In this document: positions 1 to 21,676 of the stretch, in pieces | Layout of the letters: each line of letters opens with the position of its first letter | Position numbering within the stretch: position 1 is the first letter of the stretch | Assembly: GCA_000717735.1 (NCBI GenBank) | Contig: JOBE01000010.1 | Coordinates: forward strand, 178,464 to 242,463 | Source: Streptomyces griseoluteus | GTDB taxonomy: Bacteria > Actinomycetota > Actinomycetes > Streptomycetales > Streptomycetaceae | Reading direction: 5' to 3' | Length of the DNA: 64,000 bases | Position numbers and translations under genes: made by a program | The notes under the pieces: model-generated | Told to the model about the DNA's origin: nothing | What the model saw: only the letters and a program-made list of their open reading frames with translations | Databases searched by the model: none

Positions 1-1146
1 CACACCGAGCTCCTGGAGCGGCGCTCCGAGGCGGCGCGCGACCTGGGACTGCGGGGCATCCACATCGTCACCGGCTTCTTCTCCCGGCTCAACCTGGCCG
101 AGTTCATCGGGCTCGCCGCGATGCTCGGCACCGGATTCGTCCTGGTCGACCGGGGTTCGGTCAGCATCGGTACGGCCACGGCCGCCGCGCTGTACTTCCA
201 CAGCCTCTTCAACCCGATCAACGCGACCCTGTTCCTCCTGGACGACGCCCAGTCGGCGGGGGCCAGCTTCGCCCGCCTGGTCGGGGTCTCGAACCTGCCT
301 GCGGAGCGGGCGGCCGCCGACCACCACACCCTCGAGGACGGTTCGGTCGAGGTGTCCGCGCTCAGTCACGCGTACGGCTCCGGGGCCCCCGTGCTGCACG
401 AGGTCGACCTCCGGGTGCGGAGCGGGGAACGGGTGGCCCTCGTGGGCGCGAGCGGGGCCGGCAAGACCACCCTGGCCAAGCTCGTCGCCGGCGTCCACAG
501 CCCCACCGGCGGCTCGATCACGCTGGGCGGGGTGGACGCCGGGGAACTCGGCCCGGCCGGGGTCCGGCGCGCGGTCGCGCTCATCAGCCAGGAGGTGCAC
601 GTCTTCGCCGGGACCCTCGCCGACGACCTGCGCCTGGCCCGGCCGGAGGCCGACGACGAGGCCCTGCGGGCGGCGCTCGACCGGGTCGGGGCGCTCGAGT
701 GGGCGCGGGCGCTGCCCGAGGGCCTGGACACGGTCGTCGGGGAGGGCGGGCACCGGCTGACGGTCACCCAGGCGCAGCATCTCGCCCTGGCCCGGCTCGT
801 GCTCGCGGATCCGCCCATCGCGATCCTCGACGAGGCCACCGCCGACGCCGGGAGCGCCGGCGCGCGGGTCCTGGAGGAGGCGGCCGCCCGCGCCCTGGAG
901 GGCCGTACGGGGCTGCTCGTCGCGCACCGGCTGCCGCAGGCCGCCGCGGCCGACCGGATCGTCGTGCTCGACCAGGGCCGGGTCGTGGAGACCGGCACCC
1001 ACGAGGAGCTGGTGGCGGCGGGCGGCCGGTACGCCGACCTGTGGGCGGCCTGGTCCGCCAGCCGCAGGGAGCCCGGCGAGAAGGTGCCTCACCCGGCCCC
1101 GGGCGCGGACTCGGACGTGGACGCGCCGGTCTCGCCGACCGTCTAG
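1..1146 (+). CDS. ABC exporter, fused membrane and ATPase domains (5' end missing)
   Basis: The reading frame is open from base 1, so the gene starts left of the window. About 40 residues before the first internal Met already belong to the last membrane segments. The nucleotide-binding domain follows: Walker A GASGAGKTT near base 450, Walker B AILDEATA near base 825, and the H-loop in LLVAHRLPQ. The usual LSGGQ signature is replaced by LTVTQAQ and the D-loop lacks SALD. This is the layout of the siderophore exporters that sit in coelichelin-type loci, so export of the peptide made by the neighbouring NRPS is the likely role. It runs towards the MbtH and NRPS genes and ends 122 bp before them. 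The half lost to the left makes the exact family uncertain. Confidence 0.85.
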   Translation, partial: HTELLERRSEAARDLGLRGIHIVTGFFSRLNLAEFIGLAAMLGTGFVLVDRGSVSIGTATAAALYFHSLFNPINATLFLLDDAQSAGASFARLVGVSNLPAERAAADHHTLEDGSVEVSALSHAYGSGAPVLHEVDLRVRSGERVALVGASGAGKTTLAKLVAGVHSPTGGSITLGGVDAGELGPAGVRRAVALISQEVHVFAGTLADDLRLARPEADDEALRAALDRVGALEWARALPEGLDTVVGEGGHRLTVTQAQHLALARLVLADPPIAILDEATADAGSAGARVLEEAAARALEGRTGLLVAHRLPQAAAADRIVVLDQGRVVETGTHEELVAAGGRYADLWAAWSASRREPGEKVPHPAPGADSDVDAPVSPTV

Positions 1147-1268
1147 GGCCTGTCGTTTGGATCAGGCCGGATGAGGGAGCGGGGTCCGGTGCCGTGGAGC
1201 GCAAGGCGGAGGAGGGCGCCATGGCGGAGCCATGGCAACCGACGACAACGCGGCGAGCTGCCGGTGGG
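1147..1268. repeat. possible dispersed repeat or insertion-sequence remnant
   Basis: This gap between two convergent genes has no coding signal. It starts with GGGCCTGTCGTTTGGATC right at the exporter stop codon and contains GCCATGGC repeated in inverted orientation around 1218-1240 (GCCATGGCGGAGCCATGGC). From memory, closely similar stretches recur in intergenic positions of Streptomyces genomes, often at insertion-sequence edges. That recollection cannot be checked here, so the call is tentative. Confidence 0.35.
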
Positions 1269-1478
1269 TCAGTCCTGGCGGGCGATGAGGCTCGCCGGGC
1301 GCAGGTCGGTCCAGTGGCTCTCCACGTAGGCCAGGCAGCCCTCACGGGTGTCCTCGCCGAACACGGTGCGCCATCCGGCGGGGACCTCGGCGAAGGAGGG
1401 CCACAGCGAGTGCTGGTTCTCGTCGTTGACCAGAACCAGGAAGCGGCCCTGCGGGTCCTCGAACGGGTTCGTGCTCAT
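1269..1478 (-). CDS. MbtH-like NRPS accessory protein
   Basis: Small protein of 69 residues with the family hallmarks in order: NPFED near the N-terminus, the SLWP motif, PAGW, and the C-terminal WTDLRP. MbtH-like proteins bind NRPS adenylation domains and are needed for their folding and activity. It lies 73 bp downstream of the NRPS on the same strand and is probably on the same transcript. Length and all conserved Trp positions match the family, so this is a functional copy. It corresponds to CchK in coelichelin clusters. Confidence 0.97.
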   Translation of the reverse strand: MSTNPFEDPQGRFLVLVNDENQHSLWPSFAEVPAGWRTVFGEDTREGCLAYVESHWTDLRPASLIARQD

Positions 1479-1501
1479 GCGTTCTCACTCCTCATGCGTT
1501 C

Positions 1502-1551
1502 TCGTTCGTCGTGCGTGGTCGTTCGTCATGCGGGTCGTTCGTCGCGCGTGG
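1502..1551. repeat. three imperfect 16-17 bp tandem repeats
   Basis: Units at 1502-1518, 1519-1534 and 1535-1551 all begin TCGTTCGTC and continue with TGCG-like variants. They fill most of the gap between the NRPS stop codon (1552-1554) and the MbtH gene. No function is evident. Replication slippage is the simplest origin. Confidence 0.6.
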
Positions 1552-15900
<14,349 letters not shown>

Positions 15901-15952
15901 CGTACGAAGTGGCCTTTCCCTGGGGGTGCGTGGCGGAGACGTCCCGGATCAC

Positions 15953-15988
15953 ACCGACGGCGTGGCGAGGTTCCGCCACGCCGTCGGT
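15953..15988 (-). terminator. perfect 15-bp hairpin after the siderophore lipoprotein gene
   Basis: Left arm ACCGACGGCGTGGCG and its exact complement enclose a 6-base loop. The hairpin lies 41 bp past the stop of the upstream lipoprotein gene (16029) and 53 bp before the NRPS start. It should end or attenuate transcription coming from the monooxygenase and lipoprotein genes, so the NRPS may need its own promoter or read-through. Confidence 0.8.
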
Positions 15989-16028
15989 CGGGTCGGCTCC
16001 GGACTGATGGTGCGTCAGCCGACGGTCG

Positions 16029-17090
16029 TCACTTGATGGCTGCGAGCAGGGGCTCGATCTCGTCGATGGCGTACGGGATCGAGAGAACGGTGTTGAAGGA
16101 GAACGCGGCGCCGATGTCCGGGTCCTGGTAGGGCACGAACAGATCGCGCTTCTCCTGGTGGACCTTCAGCTTCTTGTAGAGCGGCTCGCCCTTGATGCGG
16201 TCGTTGGCCTCGGTGCTGGAGGTGACCCAGACGAGCCGGTCGACGTCGAGGACGTTCAGCTTCTCGGCGCTGAGTTCGGCGACGTTCCAGCCCGGCTTGG
16301 CCAGGGTGTCGATCTCCGGCTTCAGCTTGAAGCCCAGCCCGGCGAAGAAGATCGACTTGGGGTCGGTCTTCGTGAACGCCGAGTACTTGCCGGCCTCGAA
16401 GCTGTCGGCGACGGCCAGGGTCTTGGTGGCGAACTCGGGGTGCTTGTCGCGGACGGCCTTGAAGCGGGCGTCGATGCCCGTGATCAGCTTGCCCGCCTCG
16501 GCGTCCTTGCCCAGCGCCTTGCCGATCTGCTGGGTCATCAGCTGCCAGGGCGCCCCGTAGTCGGGGTGGTCCTTGGGCTGGGCGACGACCTTGGTGAACC
16601 TGGAGAGCGTGTCGTACTGCTCCTTCTTCATCCCCGAGTACTGGGCGATGACGAGGTCGGGCTTGAGCGCCGCGATCTTCTCGATGTTGTACTCGTCGCG
16701 CTCACCCACGATCTGCGGCTGGGTGGAGCCCCACTTGTCCTTGGCCCAGGGCCACTTGCCGTACGGCTTCTCCTTGAACCAGTCGACCGCGCCGGCCGGC
16801 TTGACGCCGAGGGCGAGCACCGCGTCCTGGTCGGAGAGGCCCAGGGTGACGACGGTCTTCGGCTCCTTGTCGATCGTCGTGGAGCCGTACTTGTGCTCGA
16901 CCGTGACGGGGAACGCGGCGGGCTTGCCGCCGCCGTCGGCCGATGCCGTCGGGGTGGTGGTGGCGGGCGACTCGGACTTCTCCGACCCGCCGCCGCAGGC
17001 GGCGAGGGCGAGTGCCGCCGCCGCGACGACGGCCACACGGGGGGCAGATCTGGCGAACCGCGCCAGAGGGGGACGTGCACCAGCGGACAC
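16029..17090 (-). CDS. iron-siderophore ABC transporter, substrate-binding lipoprotein
   Basis: A FepB/CchF-type periplasmic-binding-fold lipoprotein. The signal peptide ends in the lipobox LAAC followed by GGGSEKSE, so it is anchored to the outer face of the membrane. The mature part starts with the family pattern (VEHKYGSTTIDKEPKTVVTLG) and carries DLVIAQYSGM and the C-terminal YAIDEIEPLL. A GTG at 17090 is preferred because AAGGA sits 7 bases upstream; an earlier GTG at 17126 is possible but lacks such a site. It follows the monooxygenase gene and precedes a strong hairpin. It is the first of two siderophore-binding lipoproteins here; the other is at 20608. Confidence 0.93.
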   Translation of the reverse strand: MSAGARPPLARFARSAPRVAVVAAAALALAACGGGSEKSESPATTTPTASADGGGKPAAFPVTVEHKYGSTTIDKEPKTVVTLGLSDQDAVLALGVKPAGAVDWFKEKPYGKWPWAKDKWGSTQPQIVGERDEYNIEKIAALKPDLVIAQYSGMKKEQYDTLSRFTKVVAQPKDHPDYGAPWQLMTQQIGKALGKDAEAGKLITGIDARFKAVRDKHPEFATKTLAVADSFEAGKYSAFTKTDPKSIFFAGLGFKLKPEIDTLAKPGWNVAELSAEKLNVLDVDRLVWVTSSTEANDRIKGEPLYKKLKVHQEKRDLFVPYQDPDIGAAFSFNTVLSIPYAIDEIEPLLAAIK

Positions 17091-17199
17091 GGACGTTCCT
17101 TTCGGGGGATTCACAGTGCGTGCCACGCCCGCCGGGGCGACAGGATCGCCGGCCGGCGGGAGCGGCGTTCGTGCGTGGGGGGGTGGGACGGAGGGGGCG

Positions 17200-18573
17200 C
17201 TAACGCGCCGTGCCGACGCCGTCGGCCATCGGCCGTACCGCCCCGGCGGCCGTGGCGGCCTCGGCGGCGGAGGTGGCCGAGGCCCGGTCGAGGACCGAGG
17301 CGAGGATCTCGCCGACCCTGATCGCGGTGTTCGAGAGCAGGGACGAGGTGATGCCGTGGGTGTGCTCGGTGCCGCCCTGGAGGTAGATGCCGCACCGCAG
17401 TTCGGGGTCGGTGGCGAGCCTGTAGTCCCGTTCGACGCGGACCCGCCCCTGGTCGTCGCGGTGGCAGCGGTCGGCGACCGGGCCGAGGAGGCCGAGGGGT
17501 TCGGCGGGGTCGTATCCGGTGGCGTAGACGACGACGTCGGCGTCGAGGGTGCTCTCCTCGCCGGTGACGAGCGAGGTGACGAAGGCGCGGACCTTGTCGG
17601 GGCCGTCCTCGACTCCGGTGAGCCGGGAGATGTTGATGAAGCGCAGCCGCTCGGTGCCGAGGACCTTCTCCTGGTACGCCTGGCGGTACAGGTCGTCGAT
17701 GAGGTCGATGTCCACCACGGAGTAGTTGGTGTTCCCGTGGTACTCCATCAGCTTGCGCTTGATGTCGTCGGGCGCCGTGAAGTACTCGTCGACGGCGTCC
17801 GGGTCGAAGATCCGGTTGGCGAAGGCGCTGTCGTCGGCGGGGCTGTATCCGTAGCGGGAGAAGACGGCGCAGATCTCGGCCCCGGGGAAGGTGCGGTGCA
17901 GATAGGCCACGTTCTCCGCGGCGCTCTGTCCGGCGCCGACGACGACGAAGCGCTCGGGAGACGTGCCTTCGAGGCCTTCCACCTTGGCGAGCAGGTCGGA
18001 GTTGTGCCAGACCCGGTCGCTGCGCTCGACGCCTTCCGGCATGCGCGGGCGAAGTCCCGTACCGAGGACGAGGTTTCGGGCGCGGTGCACCACGGTCTCG
18101 GAGCCGGAACGGGCGGTCACGTCCAGGTACTCCACGACACCGTCGCGCTCGACCGGTTCGACGGAGATGATCTCGTGGCCGTAGGAGACCATGTCGTCGA
18201 CCTTGGACGCGGCCCACTCGAAGTAGTCGTGGAACTCGACGCGGAGCGGGAAGAGGTTCTTGTGGTTGACGAAGTCGATCAGCCGGCCCTTGCTCTGCAG
18301 GTAGCAGAGGAAGCTGTATTCGCTGGTCGGGTTGCGCAGCGTCACCAGGTCCTTGAGGAAGGACACCTGCATGGTCGCGTCGTCGATCAGCATGCCGCGG
18401 TGCCAGCCGAACCGGGGCTGGCGCTCGAAGAAGTGGGCGGTGACCGCTTCCTGCCTTCCGACGCGGGCGTTGTGCTCGCTGAGCGCTATCGCCATGGCCA
18501 CATTGGACGGCCCGAAGCCGATGCCTATGAGGTCGTGGACCAGAGGTGCGTCACCAGGAGGAACCTGCGACAT
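17200..18573 (-). CDS. L-ornithine N5-monooxygenase (siderophore hydroxylase)
   Basis: FAD- and NADPH-dependent N-hydroxylating monooxygenase of the SidA/PvdA/CchB family, 457 residues. It makes N5-hydroxy-L-ornithine, the iron-chelating building block of the NRPS product. The FAD-binding segment GIGFGPSNVAMAI is at residues 15-27. The NADPH-binding VVGAGQSAAENVAYL lies near the middle, and the ATGYDP motif is in the C-terminal third. An ATG at 18573 is preferred over one 41 codons upstream: GGGAGTG sits just before it and the FAD motif then starts at the usual distance. An iron box lies 80 bp upstream. Confidence 0.96.
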   Translation of the reverse strand: MSQVPPGDAPLVHDLIGIGFGPSNVAMAIALSEHNARVGRQEAVTAHFFERQPRFGWHRGMLIDDATMQVSFLKDLVTLRNPTSEYSFLCYLQSKGRLIDFVNHKNLFPLRVEFHDYFEWAASKVDDMVSYGHEIISVEPVERDGVVEYLDVTARSGSETVVHRARNLVLGTGLRPRMPEGVERSDRVWHNSDLLAKVEGLEGTSPERFVVVGAGQSAAENVAYLHRTFPGAEICAVFSRYGYSPADDSAFANRIFDPDAVDEYFTAPDDIKRKLMEYHGNTNYSVVDIDLIDDLYRQAYQEKVLGTERLRFINISRLTGVEDGPDKVRAFVTSLVTGEESTLDADVVVYATGYDPAEPLGLLGPVADRCHRDDQGRVRVERDYRLATDPELRCGIYLQGGTEHTHGITSSLLSNTAIRVGEILASVLDRASATSAAEAATAAGAVRPMADGVGTAR

Positions 18574-18652
18574 GTCACTCCCATCGTGCGGGAAAGAGGC
18601 TGAGGGGGAACGGGCATCGGGGCACGCCGACGTCGCGGCAGCCGCGCAGAAC

Positions 18653-18671
18653 TTAGGTAAAGCTAACCTGA
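18653..18671. promoter_or_regulatory. iron box (DmdR/IdeR-type operator)
   Basis: TTAGGTAAAGCTAACCTGA matches the actinobacterial iron-box consensus TTAGGTTAGGCTCACCTAA at most positions, including both TTAGGT-type and ACCT-type arms. It is 80 bp upstream of the ornithine monooxygenase start, where a DtxR-family repressor bound to Fe2+ would block transcription of the leftward operon. Confidence 0.88.
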
Positions 18672-18756
18672 TCTGACGGTGCTGTCGACCGGACAAAACG
18701 GACCTGACGAACTGTAGGCAATTTCAACAGCCACATGACTCAAGGTAGTTGCACTG

Positions 18757-18775
18757 TTAGGTAAGGCTTGCTTTA
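18757..18775. promoter_or_regulatory. iron box upstream of the formyltransferase
   Basis: TTAGGTAAGGCTTGCTTTA keeps the left arm and central GGCT of the iron-box consensus; the right arm is weaker. It ends 37 bp before the formyltransferase start. With the box at 18653 it lets one iron-responsive repressor control both divergent units. Confidence 0.85.
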
Positions 18776-18812
18776 CTTCTGACGGTCAGTCGCCTTCCGA
18801 GGAGGAAACCCG

Positions 18813-19760
18813 ATGCGGGTCGTCATGTTCGGCTATCAGACCTGGGGCCATCGCACCCTCCGGGCGCTCCTGGACTCCGAACACGATGTGGTGCTCGTGG
18901 TGACGCACCCCAAGAGCGAGCACGCGTACGAGAAGATCTGGAGCGACTCGGTCGCCGACCTCGCGACGGAGCACGGCGTCCCGGTCGTCATCCGCAACAG
19001 GCCGGACGACGAGGAGCTGTTCGCCCGCCTCAAGGAGGCCGACCCGGACATCATCGTCGCGAACAACTGGCGTACGTGGATCCCGCCGCACATCTACAAC
19101 CTGCCCCGCCACGGGACGCTGAACATCCACGACTCGCTGCTGCCCAAGTACGCCGGCTTCTCCCCGCTGATCTGGGCCCTCATCAACGGCGAGCAGGAAG
19201 TCGGCGTCACGGCCCACATGATGGACGAGGTCCTCGACGCCGGCGACATCGTCCAGCAGCGCGCGGTGCCCGTCGGGCCCAAGGACACGGCGACCGACCT
19301 CTTCCACAAGACGGTCGACCTCATCGCCCCGGTCACGATCGGCGCACTCGACCAGATCGCCTCGGGACAGGCCGAGTTCACCCGGCAGGACCGGTCGCAG
19401 GCCAGCTTCTTCCACAAGCGGGCCGAGGAGGACATCCGCATCGACTGGACCTGGCCCGCCGAGGTCCTGGAGCGCCTGGTCCGCGCCCAGTCCGCGCCGT
19501 ACCCGAGCGCCTTCACCTTCCACCGGGGCAAGCGCCTCGAGGTCCTCTCCGCCGTGGTCTCCGAGGGGCGCTACGGCGGCACCCCGGGCCGCGTCTTCTA
19601 CCGCGAGGGGGACGGCGTCGTGATCGTCGCCGGGGCCGACGCCCGCACCGGCCGCAACCACGGCCTCGCCCTCACCCGCGTCCGGACGGAGGACGGCCGC
19701 GAGCTGCCGGCCACCGAGTACTTCACCTCCATGGGCGGCTACCTCACCAGCCGCCCCTGA
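18813..19760 (+). CDS. N5-hydroxyornithine formyltransferase (CchA-like)
   Basis: Formyltransferase of the methionyl-tRNA formyltransferase fold, 315 residues. It transfers the formyl group from N10-formyl-tetrahydrofolate to N5-hydroxyornithine. The catalytic Asn-His-Asp set is visible in LNIHDSLLPKYAGFSPLIW and VTAHMMDEVLDAGDIV. The N-terminal MRVVMFGYQTWGHRTL is the start of the Rossmann-like domain. GAGGAGG stands 8 bases before the ATG. In coelichelin loci the matching enzyme is CchA. Together with the monooxygenase it supplies the formyl-hydroxyornithine expected by NRPS modules 1 and 4. Its own iron box lies just upstream. Confidence 0.95.
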   Translation: MRVVMFGYQTWGHRTLRALLDSEHDVVLVVTHPKSEHAYEKIWSDSVADLATEHGVPVVIRNRPDDEELFARLKEADPDIIVANNWRTWIPPHIYNLPRHGTLNIHDSLLPKYAGFSPLIWALINGEQEVGVTAHMMDEVLDAGDIVQQRAVPVGPKDTATDLFHKTVDLIAPVTIGALDQIASGQAEFTRQDRSQASFFHKRAEEDIRIDWTWPAEVLERLVRAQSAPYPSAFTFHRGKRLEVLSAVVSEGRYGGTPGRVFYREGDGVVIVAGADARTGRNHGLALTRVRTEDGRELPATEYFTSMGGYLTSRP

Positions 19761-19786
19761 CGACCGGGGTGAGTGAGGAACAGCCG

Positions 19787-20464
19787 ATGGACCGGCCCGT
19801 CGTCTCCGGTGTCGCGCACGACCTCTCGGGGGCGACGTTCGCCGTCGTCGGCATCTCGACCATGCCGACCGACTGGGCGCAGGTCTTCCGATCGCTCGCG
19901 AACGCCGACCTGACACCCGCCCCGCTCACGGGCGCGGCCCCGCCCGCCCCGCCCGCCCAGGGCGTCACGCCGCCCTCCCCCGGCGTGACGCCCTCCCCCG
20001 GCACGACGCCTCCCAGCGTGCTGGATCTCAACGCGTACCTCATGTACTCCGTCGGCAGGGCCGCGCGCCGCAGGCTGGCGGAGAAGCTGGAGGCCCGGGG
20101 GTTACGCCTCTGGCACCTCACCGTGATGACGCTGCTCGCCGAACTCGGCCCGCAGATGAAGACGGCCCTCGCGACCAGGCTCGCCATCAACCCCAGCGAC
20201 CTGGTGAAGATCGTCGACGATCTGGTGCGCCTCGGTCACGCGCACTGCGTCCGCGACCGTGCGGACCGGCGCCGCGTCGTCGTACGGCTCACCCCGGAGG
20301 GCGAGGCGGCCCTCCGCAGTCTCAGTGCGGAGATCGCGTCCACGGACGACGAGATCCTGGCCCCGCTCGACGCCGGGGAGCGCGAGCAACTGGCCTCGTT
20401 ACTGCGTCGCGTCCACGGCCACCTCGAACGGGCCCCGGCCGAGCAGGCGCGCCGGCACCCCTGA
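19787..20464 (+). CDS. MarR-family regulator with N-terminal extension
   Basis: A 225-residue protein whose C-terminal 145 residues form a MarR winged-helix domain (LRLWHLTVMTLLAELGPQMKTALATRLAINPSD, then the wing RDRADRRRVVVRLTPEGEA). It follows the formyltransferase stop by 26 bp with GAGGAA before the ATG, so it is probably co-transcribed and iron-controlled. The first 75 residues are unusual for MarR: a short hydrophobic segment and a Pro/Gly/Thr-rich linker with repeated TPSPG-like units. An internal GTG near 20018 would give a normal-length MarR but has no visible ribosome-binding site. The ligand is unknown; sensing of the siderophore or a precursor is a guess. Confidence 0.9.
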   Translation: MDRPVVSGVAHDLSGATFAVVGISTMPTDWAQVFRSLANADLTPAPLTGAAPPAPPAQGVTPPSPGVTPSPGTTPPSVLDLNAYLMYSVGRAARRRLAEKLEARGLRLWHLTVMTLLAELGPQMKTALATRLAINPSDLVKIVDDLVRLGHAHCVRDRADRRRVVVRLTPEGEAALRSLSAEIASTDDEILAPLDAGEREQLASLLRRVHGHLERAPAEQARRHP

Positions 20465-20503
20465 TCACAACCGTGACCTCCCGGTGATCGAACCCGGGAA
20501 TTA

Positions 20504-20522
20504 ATAGGTTAGGCTCACCTAA
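20504..20522. promoter_or_regulatory. near-perfect iron box
   Basis: ATAGGTTAGGCTCACCTAA differs from the iron-box consensus at a single base. It lies 85 bp upstream of the second siderophore lipoprotein gene and should make that gene and the two permease genes iron-repressed. Confidence 0.94.
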
Positions 20523-20607
20523 CAAGAGCCCGCGATGGCCGCTGCCCCTGCTCGGGGCGGGCAGGTCGGGGCCTCAGTACACCCCTGCCCGGAGACAAGG
20601 ATCCACC

Positions 20608-21660
20608 ATGCCTTCTGTGTTCACCCCCCTTCGTCGTCGCGTCCTCGTGGCGGGCGCCGCCGCGGTCTCGCTCGGCCTGATGGTGACCGGGTGCGGCTCG
20701 GACGAGAAGAAAGACGACGCGGCAGGCGCGGAGACCAAGGCCCCGGCAGGCGCTTTCCCCGTCACCATCAAGAGCGCCCTCGGTGAAGCCGTCATCAAGG
20801 ACAAGCCGAAGCGCGTGGTGACCCTCGGTCAGGGCTCCGCGGAGACCGCCATCGCCCTCGGCAACGTCCCGGTCGGCATCGAGAGCTACCCCTGGGGCAG
20901 CGACAAGACCGGCTACCTGCCCTGGATCCACGACGCGGTGAAGAAGTCCGGCGCCACGCTGCCCAAGCAGTTCACCGGTGGTGAGGAGCTCGACATCGAG
21001 GCCATCACCGAGCTCGAGCCCGACGTCATCCTCGCCCCGTGGTCCGGCATCACGCAGAAGCAGTACGACATCCTCAAGGACATCGCGCCGACCGTCGCCT
21101 ACCCCGACAAGGCGTGGAGCACCAACTGGGACCAGCAGATCGAGATCATCTCGAAGGCGCTGGGCCAGCCGGAGAAGGCCAAGGAGCTGACGTCGAAGAT
21201 CGACAAGCAGCTCACGGACGCCGCCGCGACCCGCCCGAACTACAAGAACGTCACGTTCTCGTACATCTACAACACCGGCCCCGGCACCCTCGGCATCTTC
21301 AAGCCCGAGGAGCAGCGCGTGTCCATGGTGTCGAAGCTGGGCCTCAAGGTCGACCCGATCGTGAACACGTTCAAGGAGACCGACGGCACCGACTCGGCGC
21401 TCATCGGCCTGGAGAACGCCAACAAGCTCTCCAAGAGCGACATCGCCTTCACCTTCTACATGGACGACAAGTCCCGCAAGGAGATCGAGGCGCAGCCGCT
21501 GTACGCGGCGATCCCGGCCGTGAAGAAGGGCGCGCTCGTCTACAGCAACGACCAGCCGTTCGTCACCGCCTCGTCGATGATCAACCCGCTGACGGTGCCG
21601 TACAGCATCGAGCGCTACCTCCCGATGATCGACAAGGCCGTCGCCAAGGCCGGGAAGTAG
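20608..21660 (+). CDS. second iron-siderophore substrate-binding lipoprotein
   Basis: FepB/FhuD-type binding protein of 350 residues. It has a positively charged N-terminus (PLRRRVLVAG), a hydrophobic core and the lipobox VTGC, so it is lipid-anchored. Family features include VVTLGQGSAETAIALG, ELDIEAITELEPDVILAPWSGI and the C-terminal YSIERYLPMIDKAVAKAGK. It heads an import operon with two permease genes and has the best iron box in the window. Its sequence clearly differs from the other lipoprotein at 16029, so the locus may import two siderophores or two forms of one. Confidence 0.95.
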   Translation: MPSVFTPLRRRVLVAGAAAVSLGLMVTGCGSDEKKDDAAGAETKAPAGAFPVTIKSALGEAVIKDKPKRVVTLGQGSAETAIALGNVPVGIESYPWGSDKTGYLPWIHDAVKKSGATLPKQFTGGEELDIEAITELEPDVILAPWSGITQKQYDILKDIAPTVAYPDKAWSTNWDQQIEIISKALGQPEKAKELTSKIDKQLTDAAATRPNYKNVTFSYIYNTGPGTLGIFKPEEQRVSMVSKLGLKVDPIVNTFKETDGTDSALIGLENANKLSKSDIAFTFYMDDKSRKEIEAQPLYAAIPAVKKGALVYSNDQPFVTASSMINPLTVPYSIERYLPMIDKAVAKAGK

Positions 21661-21676
21661 CAGCGGGTCCCCCAGC

